From contig NZ_CALMFY010000188.1 in assembly GCF_937863485.1 (NCBI RefSeq), positions 16,466 to 80,465 on the forward strand: a stretch of 64,000 nucleotides of DNA, read 5' to 3'. Numbering within the stretch: the stretch's first letter is position 1; the number at the start of each line of letters is the position of its first letter. Below are positions 18,259 through 29,500 of this stretch, one piece after another. The DNA is from an uncultured Nostoc sp. GTDB taxonomy: Bacteria; Cyanobacteriota; Cyanobacteriia; Cyanobacteriales; Nostocaceae. The translations under genes and the position numbers were made by a program. A model generated the notes under the pieces. The model was not told the DNA's origin. It worked only from the letters and a program-made list of their open reading frames with translations, and made no database searches.

Positions 18259-21200
18259 ATGGCTAGTACAGAAACACAAGAATCAATAGAAAAAATTGCC
18301 ATTATTGGTATGGCTGGGCAGTTTCCAGGGGCAAAAAATATAGAACATTTTTGGCAGAATTTAAAAGATGGTGTCGAGTCAATTTCTAGGTTTTCAGAGG
18401 AAGAGTTAATCTCTGCTGGAGTGGAGCCGACTTTACTAAATGAATCCAATTATGTCAAAGCTGGTGGTGTGTTAGACGATATTGATTTGTTTGATGCTGC
18501 GTTTTTTGAACTTAATCATAAAGAAGCTGAAATTACAGACCCCCAACACCGTTTATTTTTAGAATCTGCTTGGGAAGCTTTGGAAAATGCTGGTTATGAC
18601 AGCCAAAGATGTAACAATCGCATTGGAGTTTATGCTGGAGCGAGTCTTAGTAATTATTGTTCTTTTGATTTCAATAGCGATCACGTAGGTTCAGCGACAT
18701 CCTATCAAACATTGATTGGTAATGATAAAGATTTCCTGAGTACTCGTGTATCTTACAAATTAAATCTGAAAGGACCGAGTATTACAGTTCAAACTGCTTG
18801 TTCTAGTTCATTAGTAGCAGTTTCTTTAGCTTGCCAAAGTTTGCTGAACTATCAATGTGACATGGCCTTGGCGGGAGGGGTTTCGATTCATACACCCCAA
18901 AAAACAGGTTATATATCTCAAGAAGGCGGTACTTTATCTCCTGACGGTCACTGTTACGCCTTTGATGCGAGAGCCAAAGGCACAGTTATTGGTAATGGGG
19001 TAGGAGTTGTTGTACTTAAACGGCTTCAGGATGCGATCGCCGATGGTGATTTCATTTATGCCACTATCTTAGGTTCAGCAATTAATAACGATGGTTCTGG
19101 TAAAGTTGGCTACACAGCACCTAGTGTGGACGGTCAAGCTGAAGCGATCGCCGAAGCAATGATGCTGGCTGATGTGGAGCCAGAAACAATTAGTTATATT
19201 GAAACTCACGGTACGGGTACAGCTTTAGGCGATCCGATTGAAATCGCTGCACTGTCACAAGTTTTTCGTAGCACTACTGATAAAACAGGTTTCTGTGCCA
19301 TTGGTTCAGTCAAAACTAACATTGGTCACTTAGATGCAGCAGCGGGAGTGACTGGACTAATTAAAACCGCTTTAGCTCTCAAACATCAGTTAATTCCACC
19401 CAGCTTAAATTTTGAACAACCCAATCCTCAAATTGATTTTGCCAGTAGTCCGTTTTATGTCAATACTAAGTTGAGTGAATGGCAAACAGGCGCAAATCCT
19501 CGCCGTGCTGGTGTCAGTTCCTTGGGTATGGGAGGAACTAATGCTCATGTAATTCTTGAAGAAAGAGAGCAGGAGAGCAGAGACGCAGGGGCGCAGGGGA
19601 GAAATTATCAGTTGTTAGTTCTTTCAGCTAAAACTGATTCAGCTTTAGAAACTGCAACTAAAAATCTCGCTCAATACCTCACACAGCATCCTGATTTGAA
19701 GTTGGCAGATGTAGCTTATACACTGCAAGTAGGGCGTAAAGAATTCAACTATCGTCGCATCCTTGTATGTGAAGATATCGAAGATGCCATCAAAACCTTG
19801 AGTCAGCAAGATACTCAAAGAGTTCTGACACATTTCCAAGAACCATGTCAGGAATCTATCGCTTTTATGTTTCCTGGACAAGGCGCTCAATATGCAAACA
19901 TGGGTAAAGAACTATATGAGACCGAAACAGTATTTCGTGAACAAGTTGATCGCTGTTGTGAAATATTAAAACTCCACTTAGATTTAGATTTAAGAACGCT
20001 CATTTATCCCCAAAATTGTGAAGTCGCAATCGAGCAACTCAAACAGACTCATATTGCTCAACCAGCATTGTTTATCATTGAATATGCGTTAGCTCAGTTA
20101 TGGATGTCTTGGGGTGTGCGTCCACAAGCTGCGATCGGTCATAGCATTGGGGAATATGTAGCAGCTTGTTTAGCTGGCGTATTCTCTTTAGAAGATGCTT
20201 TGGTATTAGTCGCTGCTAGAGGACGGTTGATGCAGCAAATGCCTGCTGGTTCTATGCTAGCTGTTTCCTTACCCCAGGAACAGGTACAAGCTTTACTCAA
20301 TGAAGAATTATCTATAGCTGCTAGTAATGCACCATCTGCTTGTGTGGTTGCGGGAAGCCATGATGCTATTAATACCTTGAAACAAAAGCTGTTAGAAAAA
20401 GGCATAAATTGTCGCCGTCTCCATGTTTCCCATGCTTTTCATTCGTCAATGATGGAATCTATATTAGAACCATTTCGGCAAGAAGTGACTAAAGTTAAAC
20501 TGCATCCGCCAAAGATGCCTTTTATTAGCAACATTACAGGCACTTGGATCACAAATCAAGAAGCAACAGATCCTAATTATTGGGTAAAACATTTACGTCA
20601 AATAGTTTACTTTTCTCCAGGTATTTCTGAATTAGTCCAAGAAGCAAATCGCATTTTTTTAGAGGTTGGTCCAGGGCAAACATTGTGTACTTTGTCCAAG
20701 CAACATTCATCTGATAAGCTAATAATTTCCTCTTTGGCTCATCCTCAAGAAAAGCAATCAGATGTTGTCTTTTTGCTGAATAACTTAGGTCGCCTTTGGC
20801 TATCAGGAGTCTCAATAAACTGGTCTGGATTTTATGCTAACGAACGCCGTCAGCGTATTCCTTTACCAACTTATTCCTTTGAACGCCAGCGCTATTGGCA
20901 CAGTCAACAAAGTTCTGTTGAACAGTCTCGCAGAGGGCTAAAATTACCAGATTTTTGGCAATCTTTAATAGAGGCTGGTCAAGTCCAGTCTGTTCGCGGA
21001 ATTTTCTCGTTTGACCAAAAAACTTATGCAGCGAACAAAAATCGCTTAGAAGATTTATGTAGTGCCTATATGAATCTTGCTTTGCAAGATTTAGGCATTT
21101 TCAGCAACACATCTGAGAAATATTCTTTAGACGAATTGTTAGTAAAAGGCAGAATCTTACCTTATTATCGACAATTATTGTGTCGTTGGCTAACAGTTTT

Positions 21201-23964
21201 AGTAGAACGGGGCTATCTACAGCAGGATGCAGGTCGTTTTAGCAATCTTCTGCCTATATTTAAAACAGAAGTTAATAATTTAGTAGCACAAATCAAAACC
21301 AAATGGACAGATACACAGCAAGCAATTGAACTCATTCAAAATTATGGTGACAATCTCGCAGCTTTACTAATCGGTGAAAAAGAACCGTTAGAGTTGCATT
21401 TTGCTACCTTAGTTAAGGACGGAAAAATTGCTAGAGAAAACTCACCTGCGGATATATATTACAACAGCATTACCAAGGCAACTGTAGAACAGTTAGTGCG
21501 ATCGCTACCAGTAGAGACTAACTTAAGATTTCTCGAAATTGGCGGTGGAACTGGTATTGCTACTGCGGAATTGTTACCTTTATTGCCATCTCACAGAACT
21601 AAATATACTTTCACCGATGTAGGTGGTTTTTTCCTTGACGAAGCAAAGAAGAAGTTTAACGCCTATCCATTTATCGAATATCGATTTTTAGATATTGAGA
21701 AATCTTTGACGGAACAAGGATATACGCCCCATAGCTTTGATATCGTCATAGCTGTTAACGTTTTTCACGTTACTCAAAATTTAGGTAAAACTATTGATAG
21801 TGTACTTTCACTATTAGCACCTGGCGGCTTTCTTCTAATTCAAGAAATTACCCAACCCCAGTTAGAATTTGATATTACTGATGGTCTGTTGATGCCTCCA
21901 TTAGAGGATGAAAAACGTAGCCAAGGAAATCCTTTTTTATCCAAACAAAAGTGGCAAGAAATATTACGCGCTCATGGGTTTGTTAGAATAGCAAATTTTT
22001 CCGAAACGGAAGCTTTTGGACAACATATTTTTTTGGCTCAGGCTTCTCTATCAGCAACCGAATCAAAAGATGGCAAATTAGATATAGCTGACTGGTTTTA
22101 CATTCCATTGTGGCAACGTTCTTTACCACCTCATGCTCAACTGATAAATGATGAAAAACAAGAAAACTGGTTGATATTTGTAGATAATTGTGGTTTAGGC
22201 GATCGCATCGTACAGCGATTAAAACTGCAAGGACAAAATATCATTACTGTTCGTTTAGGAGAGGAATTTGCTTCTACAGAAAATCAAGGTGATCGCTCAT
22301 ATATAATTAACCCTAGACACAGGAGTAACTATACTAGGCTAATCGAAGAACTGCGGACTCGGAATTTCCGACCTACAAAAATTGTGCATTTATGGAGTGT
22401 TACCCCTGTAAATGAGACAGAATTAACAAGTGCAGATGTGCAAGCTGCTCAAGAGCGAGGATTTTACAGTTTACTCTTTCTTACGAAAGGCTTGGGAGCA
22501 GAAAATAACTCAAATCAACTACAAATTAAAGTCATTTCTAATAATATGCAGGCGGTAAGCCCGGATGAAATTCTTTGTCCTCAAAAGGCTACTATAGTTG
22601 GATTAGTAAAGGTAATCGGTCAAGAATATCAAAATATTCACTGTTGTAGTATTGATATCAATCTGCCGACATCAGGTAGCTGGCAAGAAGAGAAACTCAC
22701 AGAAAAACTGCTAATTGAACTTACAGCCCCATCAAGCGATCACATAGTTGCTTATAGAGGTGGATATCGTTGGGTACGAACTTTTAAAAAAGAGCATTTA
22801 CCAGCAATTACCAAAAAACCAAAACTCAAAACAAAAGGAGTTTATTTAATTGTCGGTGGGTTGGGAAGCCTGGGATTAGTATTAGCAGAATATCTAGCAA
22901 AGAACTTTCAAGCCAAACTAATTCTAACAGGACATTCTAATTTTCCGCAGCCCGATCAATGGCCTCAATGGCTAATGAAAGATGACGCTACGAGTAGTAA
23001 AATTCGGAAACTGCTGGAGTTGGAAAGCCTTGGTGCTGAGGTGATAGTAGTACAGGCGGATACCGCTAACCTAGAGCAAATGCAACAAGTGATCGCGAAA
23101 GCAGAGACAAAGTTTGGTGCAATTAATGGTGTAATTCACTCCGTGGCAACTAGCTTAACCCAGAGAATGAGACAGATTGAGCAAATTACCGAAGAAGAAT
23201 GCGATCGCGAATTTCAAGGAAAAGTCTACGGTTTGTTAGTATTACAACAAGTTTTGCAGCGTAAAAAGCTTGAATTTTGTTTCTTAGTATCTTCTTTAGC
23301 ATCAATTTTCGGTGGAGTTGGACATAGTGCTTACTCAGCATCAAACCTATTCATGGATGCTTTTGTTGCCCAACATAATCAGATAAATTCTATTCCTTGG
23401 GTGAGTCTTAACTGGGATGGAAGAGTGCCATTTTTAGAAGCTAAAAATGAATCTATATCTTTCCTGAATCCTGAGTTGACAATGACACCAGAAGATGATG
23501 TGGAAGTCTTTAATAGAGTTTTACCTTGGGATGAACTTGGACAGGTTGTTGTTTCTACCAGAAACTTAGAAATAAGAATTAAGGAATGGGCTAATTTTGC
23601 CTCGATAGAACAAAAAAATAATTCATCTTCAAGGCATTTTAGATCGAATTTAAACAATACTTATTCTGCTCCTCGCAATCTAATAGAACAAGAAATTGTT
23701 AATCTTTGGCAAGAATTACTCGGCGTTCAAAAAGTTGGTATTCACGATAATTTCTTTAAGTTGGGTGGAGATTCTTTAACTGGAGTCACTTTGATTAATA
23801 AGTTCCAACAAAAATTGAGCAAAACTATTCCAATTGCAGCATTATTTGAAGCGCCAACTGTGGCAGAATTAGCTGAATACTGTCAAAAACAGTCACCAAT
23901 CCCTGTTTTACTTAATGATGAAAATCACTTAGAAACAAGTGATCGTGAACAAGGGGTGCTATGA
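18259..23964 (+). CDS. Type I polyketide synthase module KS-AT-MT-KR-ACP
   Basis: This module adds one malonate unit to the acyl-aminoacyl chain. KS at about 8-430 has Cys181 (TACSSS) and two His motifs (ETHGTGTALG, KTNIGHLD). AT has Ser629 (GHSIGEY) and the HAFHS motif of malonyl-CoA selectivity. A methyltransferase at about 930-1270 has the SAM motif LEIGGGTGIA near 1093 and is placed as in C-methylating PKS modules. KR has VGGLGSLG near 1532 and the Tyr motif HSAYSASN near 1692. ACP has Ser at about 1838 (GGDSLTG). No dehydratase or enoylreductase is seen, so an alpha-methyl, beta-hydroxy unit is expected. The KR lacks a clear LDD motif, so I do not call its stereochemistry. The KS-AT linker carries a low-complexity, repeat-like insertion. 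The stop overlaps the next start (ATGA). Confidence 0.95.
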   Translation: MASTETQESIEKIAIIGMAGQFPGAKNIEHFWQNLKDGVESISRFSEEELISAGVEPTLLNESNYVKAGGVLDDIDLFDAAFFELNHKEAEITDPQHRLFLESAWEALENAGYDSQRCNNRIGVYAGASLSNYCSFDFNSDHVGSATSYQTLIGNDKDFLSTRVSYKLNLKGPSITVQTACSSSLVAVSLACQSLLNYQCDMALAGGVSIHTPQKTGYISQEGGTLSPDGHCYAFDARAKGTVIGNGVGVVVLKRLQDAIADGDFIYATILGSAINNDGSGKVGYTAPSVDGQAEAIAEAMMLADVEPETISYIETHGTGTALGDPIEIAALSQVFRSTTDKTGFCAIGSVKTNIGHLDAAAGVTGLIKTALALKHQLIPPSLNFEQPNPQIDFASSPFYVNTKLSEWQTGANPRRAGVSSLGMGGTNAHVILEEREQESRDAGAQGRNYQLLVLSAKTDSALETATKNLAQYLTQHPDLKLADVAYTLQVGRKEFNYRRILVCEDIEDAIKTLSQQDTQRVLTHFQEPCQESIAFMFPGQGAQYANMGKELYETETVFREQVDRCCEILKLHLDLDLRTLIYPQNCEVAIEQLKQTHIAQPALFIIEYALAQLWMSWGVRPQAAIGHSIGEYVAACLAGVFSLEDALVLVAARGRLMQQMPAGSMLAVSLPQEQVQALLNEELSIAASNAPSACVVAGSHDAINTLKQKLLEKGINCRRLHVSHAFHSSMMESILEPFRQEVTKVKLHPPKMPFISNITGTWITNQEATDPNYWVKHLRQIVYFSPGISELVQEANRIFLEVGPGQTLCTLSKQHSSDKLIISSLAHPQEKQSDVVFLLNNLGRLWLSGVSINWSGFYANERRQRIPLPTYSFERQRYWHSQQSSVEQSRRGLKLPDFWQSLIEAGQVQSVRGIFSFDQKTYAANKNRLEDLCSAYMNLALQDLGIFSNTSEKYSLDELLVKGRILPYYRQLLCRWLTVLVERGYLQQDAGRFSNLLPIFKTEVNNLVAQIKTKWTDTQQAIELIQNYGDNLAALLIGEKEPLELHFATLVKDGKIARENSPADIYYNSITKATVEQLVRSLPVETNLRFLEIGGGTGIATAELLPLLPSHRTKYTFTDVGGFFLDEAKKKFNAYPFIEYRFLDIEKSLTEQGYTPHSFDIVIAVNVFHVTQNLGKTIDSVLSLLAPGGFLLIQEITQPQLEFDITDGLLMPPLEDEKRSQGNPFLSKQKWQEILRAHGFVRIANFSETEAFGQHIFLAQASLSATESKDGKLDIADWFYIPLWQRSLPPHAQLINDEKQENWLIFVDNCGLGDRIVQRLKLQGQNIITVRLGEEFASTENQGDRSYIINPRHRSNYTRLIEELRTRNFRPTKIVHLWSVTPVNETELTSADVQAAQERGFYSLLFLTKGLGAENNSNQLQIKVISNNMQAVSPDEILCPQKATIVGLVKVIGQEYQNIHCCSIDINLPTSGSWQEEKLTEKLLIELTAPSSDHIVAYRGGYRWVRTFKKEHLPAITKKPKLKTKGVYLIVGGLGSLGLVLAEYLAKNFQAKLILTGHSNFPQPDQWPQWLMKDDATSSKIRKLLELESLGAEVIVVQADTANLEQMQQVIAKAETKFGAINGVIHSVATSLTQRMRQIEQITEEECDREFQGKVYGLLVLQQVLQRKKLEFCFLVSSLASIFGGVGHSAYSASNLFMDAFVAQHNQINSIPWVSLNWDGRVPFLEAKNESISFLNPELTMTPEDDVEVFNRVLPWDELGQVVVSTRNLEIRIKEWANFASIEQKNNSSSRHFRSNLNNTYSAPRNLIEQEIVNLWQELLGVQKVGIHDNFFKLGGDSLTGVTLINKFQQKLSKTIPIAALFEAPTVAELAEYCQKQSPIPVLLNDENHLETSDREQGVL
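19561..19602. repeat. Nostoc-type repeat inside the PKS reading frame
   Basis: The stretch gagcagagacgcaggggcgc resembles the purine-rich interspersed repeats found between Nostoc genes. Here it is translated in frame as EQESRDAGAQGR within the KS-AT linker. It is compositionally unlike the surrounding coding DNA. Confidence 0.5.
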
Positions 23965-26579
23965 AAACTATCGAACAGTTTTTATCTAAGCTTGAAAGTC
24001 TAGACGTAAAACTTTGGCGAGAAGGAGAGAAGTTACACTATAACGCGCCCAAAGGTATAATTACATCTACTCTACTAACTCAAATACGGGAACATAAAGC
24101 AGAGATTTTGCAAATATTACGTCAGGATGATGTAATTCATCCTGTACAAAGAAATCAACCGCTACCCTTATCTTTTGCTCAACAAAGATTGTGGCTTGCA
24201 GAACAATTACAATCTGATAGTTTCACATATAACGAACCAGTTGCTTTGCACTTACTTGGTTATCTCAATCTAGAAGTACTCGAACAAAGCATCAACGAAA
24301 TTGTACGCCGTCATGAAATTTTGCGTACTACCTTTACTGCAATAGATGGTCAACCTGCACAAGTAATTGCTCCAACTTTAAATGTTAAAGTATCAGTAGT
24401 AGATTTCAGCAATTTATTAGAAATTGAGCGAGAAGCTAAGACAAAAATATTTGCTCGTCAAGAAGCACAGTTACCTTTTAATCTGGCACAATTACCACTA
24501 ATTAGAGTCACAGTTCTCCAGCTTGGCAACCAAGAAAATATATTATTGCTCACCGTACACCATATTGTTTGGGATGGCTGGTCTATAGGAGTGTTGATTC
24601 GGGAATTAAACACCCTATATAGCGCATTTTATAATGGTCAACCTTCTCCATTACCAAAACTAACAATTCAGTATGCAGACTTTGCTGTTTGGCAGAGAAA
24701 GTACTTACAAGGAAAAGTTTTAGCAGAAAAACTATCTTATTGGCAAGAAAGACTTGGTCATAATCTACCCGTACTGCAATTATCTACAGTGCGTCCGCGC
24801 ACAGAAGTTAAAACTAATCGTGGTGTTAGTCAATCTTTTGTGATTCCCTCTAACTTAGCACAAGCAATTCAAGCATTAAGTCATCAAGAAGGTGTTAGTC
24901 TTTTTATGACTTTATTAGCAGCTTTTCAGGTATTATTGTTGCAATATACCAAACAAGAAGATATTGTTATTGGTACAGATATTGCTAATCGTAACCAGAC
25001 AGAAACAGAATCATTAATTGGATTTTTCATGAATCTGTTAGTGTTACGTACAGATTTAAGTGGCAACCCTAGTTTTCAAGAATTACTGGCAAGAGTACGC
25101 CAAGTCACTTTAGCAGCTTATGCTCATCTAGATTTGCCTTTTGAAGAATTAGTTAAAGCTTTCCAACCTGAACGTAATTTAAGTAATACATCGCCATTAT
25201 TTCAGGTTTTATTTGTTCTCCAAAACACTCCTATGCCCTCTTTAGATTTACCAGGATTAACATTAAAAGAATGGTTTTGGAGAAACGATACAGCCAGGTT
25301 TGAATTAGCCATATTTTTGACCAAAACTCCTCAAGGAATTACTAGCACTTGGCGGTATAATAGTGAACTATTTACAGAAAGTGCAATCGCTCGCATGGCA
25401 AGCCATTTTGAGACTTTACTAAATAGTATCGTTCAGCAACCTAATAGCAGAATTAATAGTTTAGAAATATTGACTGAATCTGAAAAGAAACAACAAGATA
25501 TGCAAAACAACAAACGCAAAGCTTTTAATCGAGAAAAATTTATTAAAATTGCTCCTACAAGTATCAATTTATCATCTAAAAATTTCGTTAAAACCACCTA
25601 TTTGCAAGAGGGAAATACCTTTCCTTTAGTAATTCAACCTTCATCTGATGATGTTGATTTAGTAGATTGGGCTAAAAGTAGTTGTGAATTTATAGAAAAT
25701 GAATTATTAAAGCATGGTACTATTTTATTTAGAGGATTTAAAACTAATACAGTCACAGAATTTGAAAATTTTGCTGGCGTAGTTTGTTCAAATTTATTTG
25801 GTGACTATGGCGATTTACCCCGCATTGGTGAAGGTAACAAAGTATATGGTTCTACTCCCTACCCAGCCGACAAAGCCATACTTTTTCATAACGAAAGTTC
25901 TCATTTACATTGTTTTCCTCTGAAAATCTGGTTTTTCTGCGTTCAACCTGCAAAACAAGGTGGAGAGACACCAATTATAGACTGTCGCAAAGCCTATCAA
26001 ATTCTCCCAGCGCAATTACGAGAAAAATTAGCCGCAAAACAATTCATGTACGTTCGTAACTATATGAATAATTTAGATGTTAGCTGGCAAGATTTTTTCC
26101 GTACTTCCGATAAAAGTGTGGTAGAAGATTACTGTCGCCAAGCAGGAATTAACTTTGAATGGTACGGAGACGATAGTTTAATCACTCGCCAAGTTCGTCC
26201 AGCATTAGCAGTACATCCTAGAACTGGCGAATCGGTATTTTTTAATCAAATTCAATTACATCACATTGCTTATTTGGATGTAAAAACTAGAGATTCTTTA
26301 TTATCTTTATTTGATGAGAAACAATTACCACGTAATGTTTATTATGGTGATGGTACTCCTATTGAAGATAATGTAATTGCGGAAATTAATCAAGTTTATC
26401 ATCACTCTCAGACCAGCTTTTTGTGGTGCAAAGGAGATATCCTCATGCTAGATAATATGTTATGCGCTCATGGACGTTCTCCCTATATCGGACAACGCAA
26501 AATTGTAGTAGCAATGGGAGAAATGATCCATAGTAATAATATTGCCAAGCCAACGACGGAGGAAATATATGCTAACTGA
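23961..26579 (+). CDS. TubC docking-condensation-TauD hydroxylase fusion
   Basis: Residues 1-55 form a TubC-type N-terminal docking domain (TIEQFLSKLESLDVKLW), as expected for receiving a chain from a PKS. The condensation domain at about 68-500 keeps an intact HHIVWDG motif near 200. Residues about 540-872 are a TauD/SyrP-type Fe(II)/2-oxoglutarate dioxygenase: His643 and Glu645 (HNE) plus His837 (CAHGRSPY) form the predicted iron site, and the Arg residues after it would bind 2-oxoglutarate. There is no adenylation or carrier domain; these follow in the next gene, which loads Asp. The hydroxylase is therefore predicted to make beta-hydroxy-Asp on the next carrier protein. The next ORF overlaps by 11 nt, so the two are translationally coupled. 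Confidence 0.92.
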   Translation: MKTIEQFLSKLESLDVKLWREGEKLHYNAPKGIITSTLLTQIREHKAEILQILRQDDVIHPVQRNQPLPLSFAQQRLWLAEQLQSDSFTYNEPVALHLLGYLNLEVLEQSINEIVRRHEILRTTFTAIDGQPAQVIAPTLNVKVSVVDFSNLLEIEREAKTKIFARQEAQLPFNLAQLPLIRVTVLQLGNQENILLLTVHHIVWDGWSIGVLIRELNTLYSAFYNGQPSPLPKLTIQYADFAVWQRKYLQGKVLAEKLSYWQERLGHNLPVLQLSTVRPRTEVKTNRGVSQSFVIPSNLAQAIQALSHQEGVSLFMTLLAAFQVLLLQYTKQEDIVIGTDIANRNQTETESLIGFFMNLLVLRTDLSGNPSFQELLARVRQVTLAAYAHLDLPFEELVKAFQPERNLSNTSPLFQVLFVLQNTPMPSLDLPGLTLKEWFWRNDTARFELAIFLTKTPQGITSTWRYNSELFTESAIARMASHFETLLNSIVQQPNSRINSLEILTESEKKQQDMQNNKRKAFNREKFIKIAPTSINLSSKNFVKTTYLQEGNTFPLVIQPSSDDVDLVDWAKSSCEFIENELLKHGTILFRGFKTNTVTEFENFAGVVCSNLFGDYGDLPRIGEGNKVYGSTPYPADKAILFHNESSHLHCFPLKIWFFCVQPAKQGGETPIIDCRKAYQILPAQLREKLAAKQFMYVRNYMNNLDVSWQDFFRTSDKSVVEDYCRQAGINFEWYGDDSLITRQVRPALAVHPRTGESVFFNQIQLHHIAYLDVKTRDSLLSLFDEKQLPRNVYYGDGTPIEDNVIAEINQVYHHSQTSFLWCKGDILMLDNMLCAHGRSPYIGQRKIVVAMGEMIHSNNIAKPTTEEIYAN
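26558..26564 (+). promoter_or_regulatory. Shine-Dalgarno GGAGGAA deciding the next start
   Basis: GGAGG ends 6 nt before ATG 26569, inside the end of the upstream gene. This supports ATG 26569 over the upstream TTG at 26542. Confidence 0.7.
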
Positions 26580-29500
26580 AACTATTAATGGTTTTCGACT
26601 TTCTCCTCAGCAAAAAAGATTGTGGCTGTTACAACAAGAAAGCAGTGCTTATGTTGCTCAAACAGCTATTCTGCTAGAAGGTGATTTGAACAAAGAAGCT
26701 TTAAAAGCTGCTTTACAAAAAATTATATTGCGCCATGAAATATTACGAAGCAGTTTTTGTAAAGTAGTTGGCTTGAAACTGCCAATCATGGTAGTAAAAG
26801 ATAGCTGTATTTTTGCATGGCAAGAACTAGATTTAAGTAATTGTGAAACGGAAGCAGTTGCAATTGAATTGGCTTGTCGGGATGAAATCAAAAAGCCTTT
26901 TAATTTAGAGGAAGCACCACTTTTACGAGCATCTTTACTTAAACTGTCAGTAAACAAACATATTTTGGTGATTTCTTTACCAGCATTATGTGCTGATAGT
27001 GAAACGTTGAAAAATCTGTTTATAGAAATTAGCGACTTTTATGCTAATGGCTCAGACACAGAAATTGTACAGTATACTCACTTTTCAGAATGGCAAAATC
27101 AATTATTAATAGAACCAGAAGCAAAAAACTTTAAAGATTATTGGCTTCGGCAAGATTTTTCGGCTATATCTAAACTACACTTTCCTTTTCAAGATAAATG
27201 CAACAATCCAGGAGAATTTCAGCCGGAGTATTTTGAGTTTCTAATTAATGACCAAATTACTGATAAGATAAAAACAGACTTTTCTTTAGATGAATTTTTG
27301 TTTTCATGCTGGAATATTTTACTGTGGGGGCTGTTAAAAAAATCAGAAATTATCATCGGTAAGAATTGTCATGGTAGAGAATACGAAGAATTACAAAATG
27401 CTTTTGGTTTAATTTCTAAATATCTCCCAATTGCTAACCGCCTTACACCAGACTTAAGCTTTAAAGAAGTTATAAAGCAGGTGAGACAAGCTAAACAAAA
27501 TGCTGAGGAGTGGCAAGAATATTTTGTTAATGAAGAAATAGAAAGCTTGTCTGACGGATTACCAATATTATTTGAATTTATCGATTTACCTGAAAAATTT
27601 TACCTCAATAATGTAATTTTTTCAGTTTATAGGCAGTACAATTGTGCTGATAAATTCAATATCAAGCTTTCTGCTTTTGCTAATAATAAATGTATAAACC
27701 TGAGAATTTATTACAATAAAAAACAGGTTACATCTAATGCGATCACTCTTTTGTCTGAACAATTCTATACTTTAGTAGCCAGTGTGATCGCCAATCCAAA
27801 TTTGGTAATAAGTCATCTGAAAATTCTTCCTGATAATCAGTTACAGCAACTACTAATTGATTTCAATCAAACACAAGCTGATTATCCACAAAATAAGTGC
27901 ATTCATCAACTATTTGCAGCACAAGCAGCTAAGACACCAGATAATATTGCTGTGATCTTTGAAAATGAACAACTTAGTTACCGTGAACTTAACAATCACG
28001 CTAATCAATTAGCTAATTATCTGCAACACTTGGGTGTAAAATCTGATGTATTAGTGGGAATTTGTTTAGAAAAATCCCATTTATCAATTGTTTCTATGTT
28101 GGCAATTCTCAAAGCAGGTGGTGCATACTTGCCTTTAGATCCAAATATTCCAGAGGAACGCTTGGGTTTAATGTTGCAAGATGCCCAAGTACAAGTTTTG
28201 TTGACTCAAGAAAAATTACTTTCTAGATTGTCTGCATATACAGCGCAAGTTGTATGTTTAGATAATTGGGAAGCCGACCAAAACAGCTTTGAAAATCCTC
28301 TTAGCAGTGTCACCCATGAAAATTTAGCTTATGTTATCTATACCTCTGGTTCTACAGGAACACCAAAAGGTGTTGCAATTGAACATCGCCAACTATGCAA
28401 TTATGTCCACGGCATTTTAGAAAAACTAGATTTACCTGATACTGCGAGTTTTGCAACTGTCTCTACCTTTGCAGCAGATTTAGGTAACACAGTTATTTTT
28501 TCAGCTTTGTATACAGGTGGATGTCTGCACATTATCTCTCAAGAACGCGCTACTAACCCCGTGGCGTTAGCTGAATATTGTCGCCGCCATCCTATCGACT
28601 GTCTCAAGATAGTTCCTTCTCATTTAAATGCACTGTTAACTACTGCTAACCCTGAAGAAATTTTGCCATCTCAATTACTGATTCTTGGTGGTGAAGCCGC
28701 AAGCTGGGATTTGGTAACACAAATTCAGCAGCTAAAACCGAGTTGTCAGATTTTAAATCACTATGGCCCAACAGAAGCTACTATTGGGGTGCTGACATAT
28801 AAAGTCGAACAAGAAGCCACTCAATCAAAAACAGTACCTCTCGGTTGTCCCATTGCTAACACCCAAATTTACCTACTTGATGAATATCTGCAACCTGTTC
28901 CCATATATGTACCTGGGGAACTGTACATTGGTGGCGCAAACTTAGGACGGGGATACCTCAACCGTCCTGAGTTGACTAAAGAAAGGTTTATTTCCAATCC
29001 TTTTAATCAAGTACAAGAAAGTCGCTTGTATAAAACTGGTGATTTAGCTCGCTATCTGCCAGATGGTAACATCGAATTTTTAGGACGTTGCGATCGCCAA
29101 GTAAAAATTCATGGTTTCCGCATCGAACTAGAAGAAGTCGAAGCTATCTTGCGCCAACACCCAGCCGTTAGGCAAGCTGTGGCCACTGTGCGCGAGGAAC
29201 GCTTAGTTGCTTATGTGGTTTCCCAGCCAACTTCTACTAGCGACTTGCGGCAATTTATGCAAGAAAGGTTACCTGAATACATAGTTCCCACTGCCTTTGT
29301 CATCCTCAATACCATTCCCCTGACTGCAAACGGCAAAGTAGACTATCAAGCATTACCCGCGCCAAAACTTGCGGCAGAACTAGAAAAAACATATATCGCA
29401 CCATGCACACCACAAGAAGAACAGTTAGCAAAAATTTGGGCAGAAGTTCTTGGTTTAAAGCAAGTAGGCATTGACGATAACTTTTTTGAGATAGGCGGCG

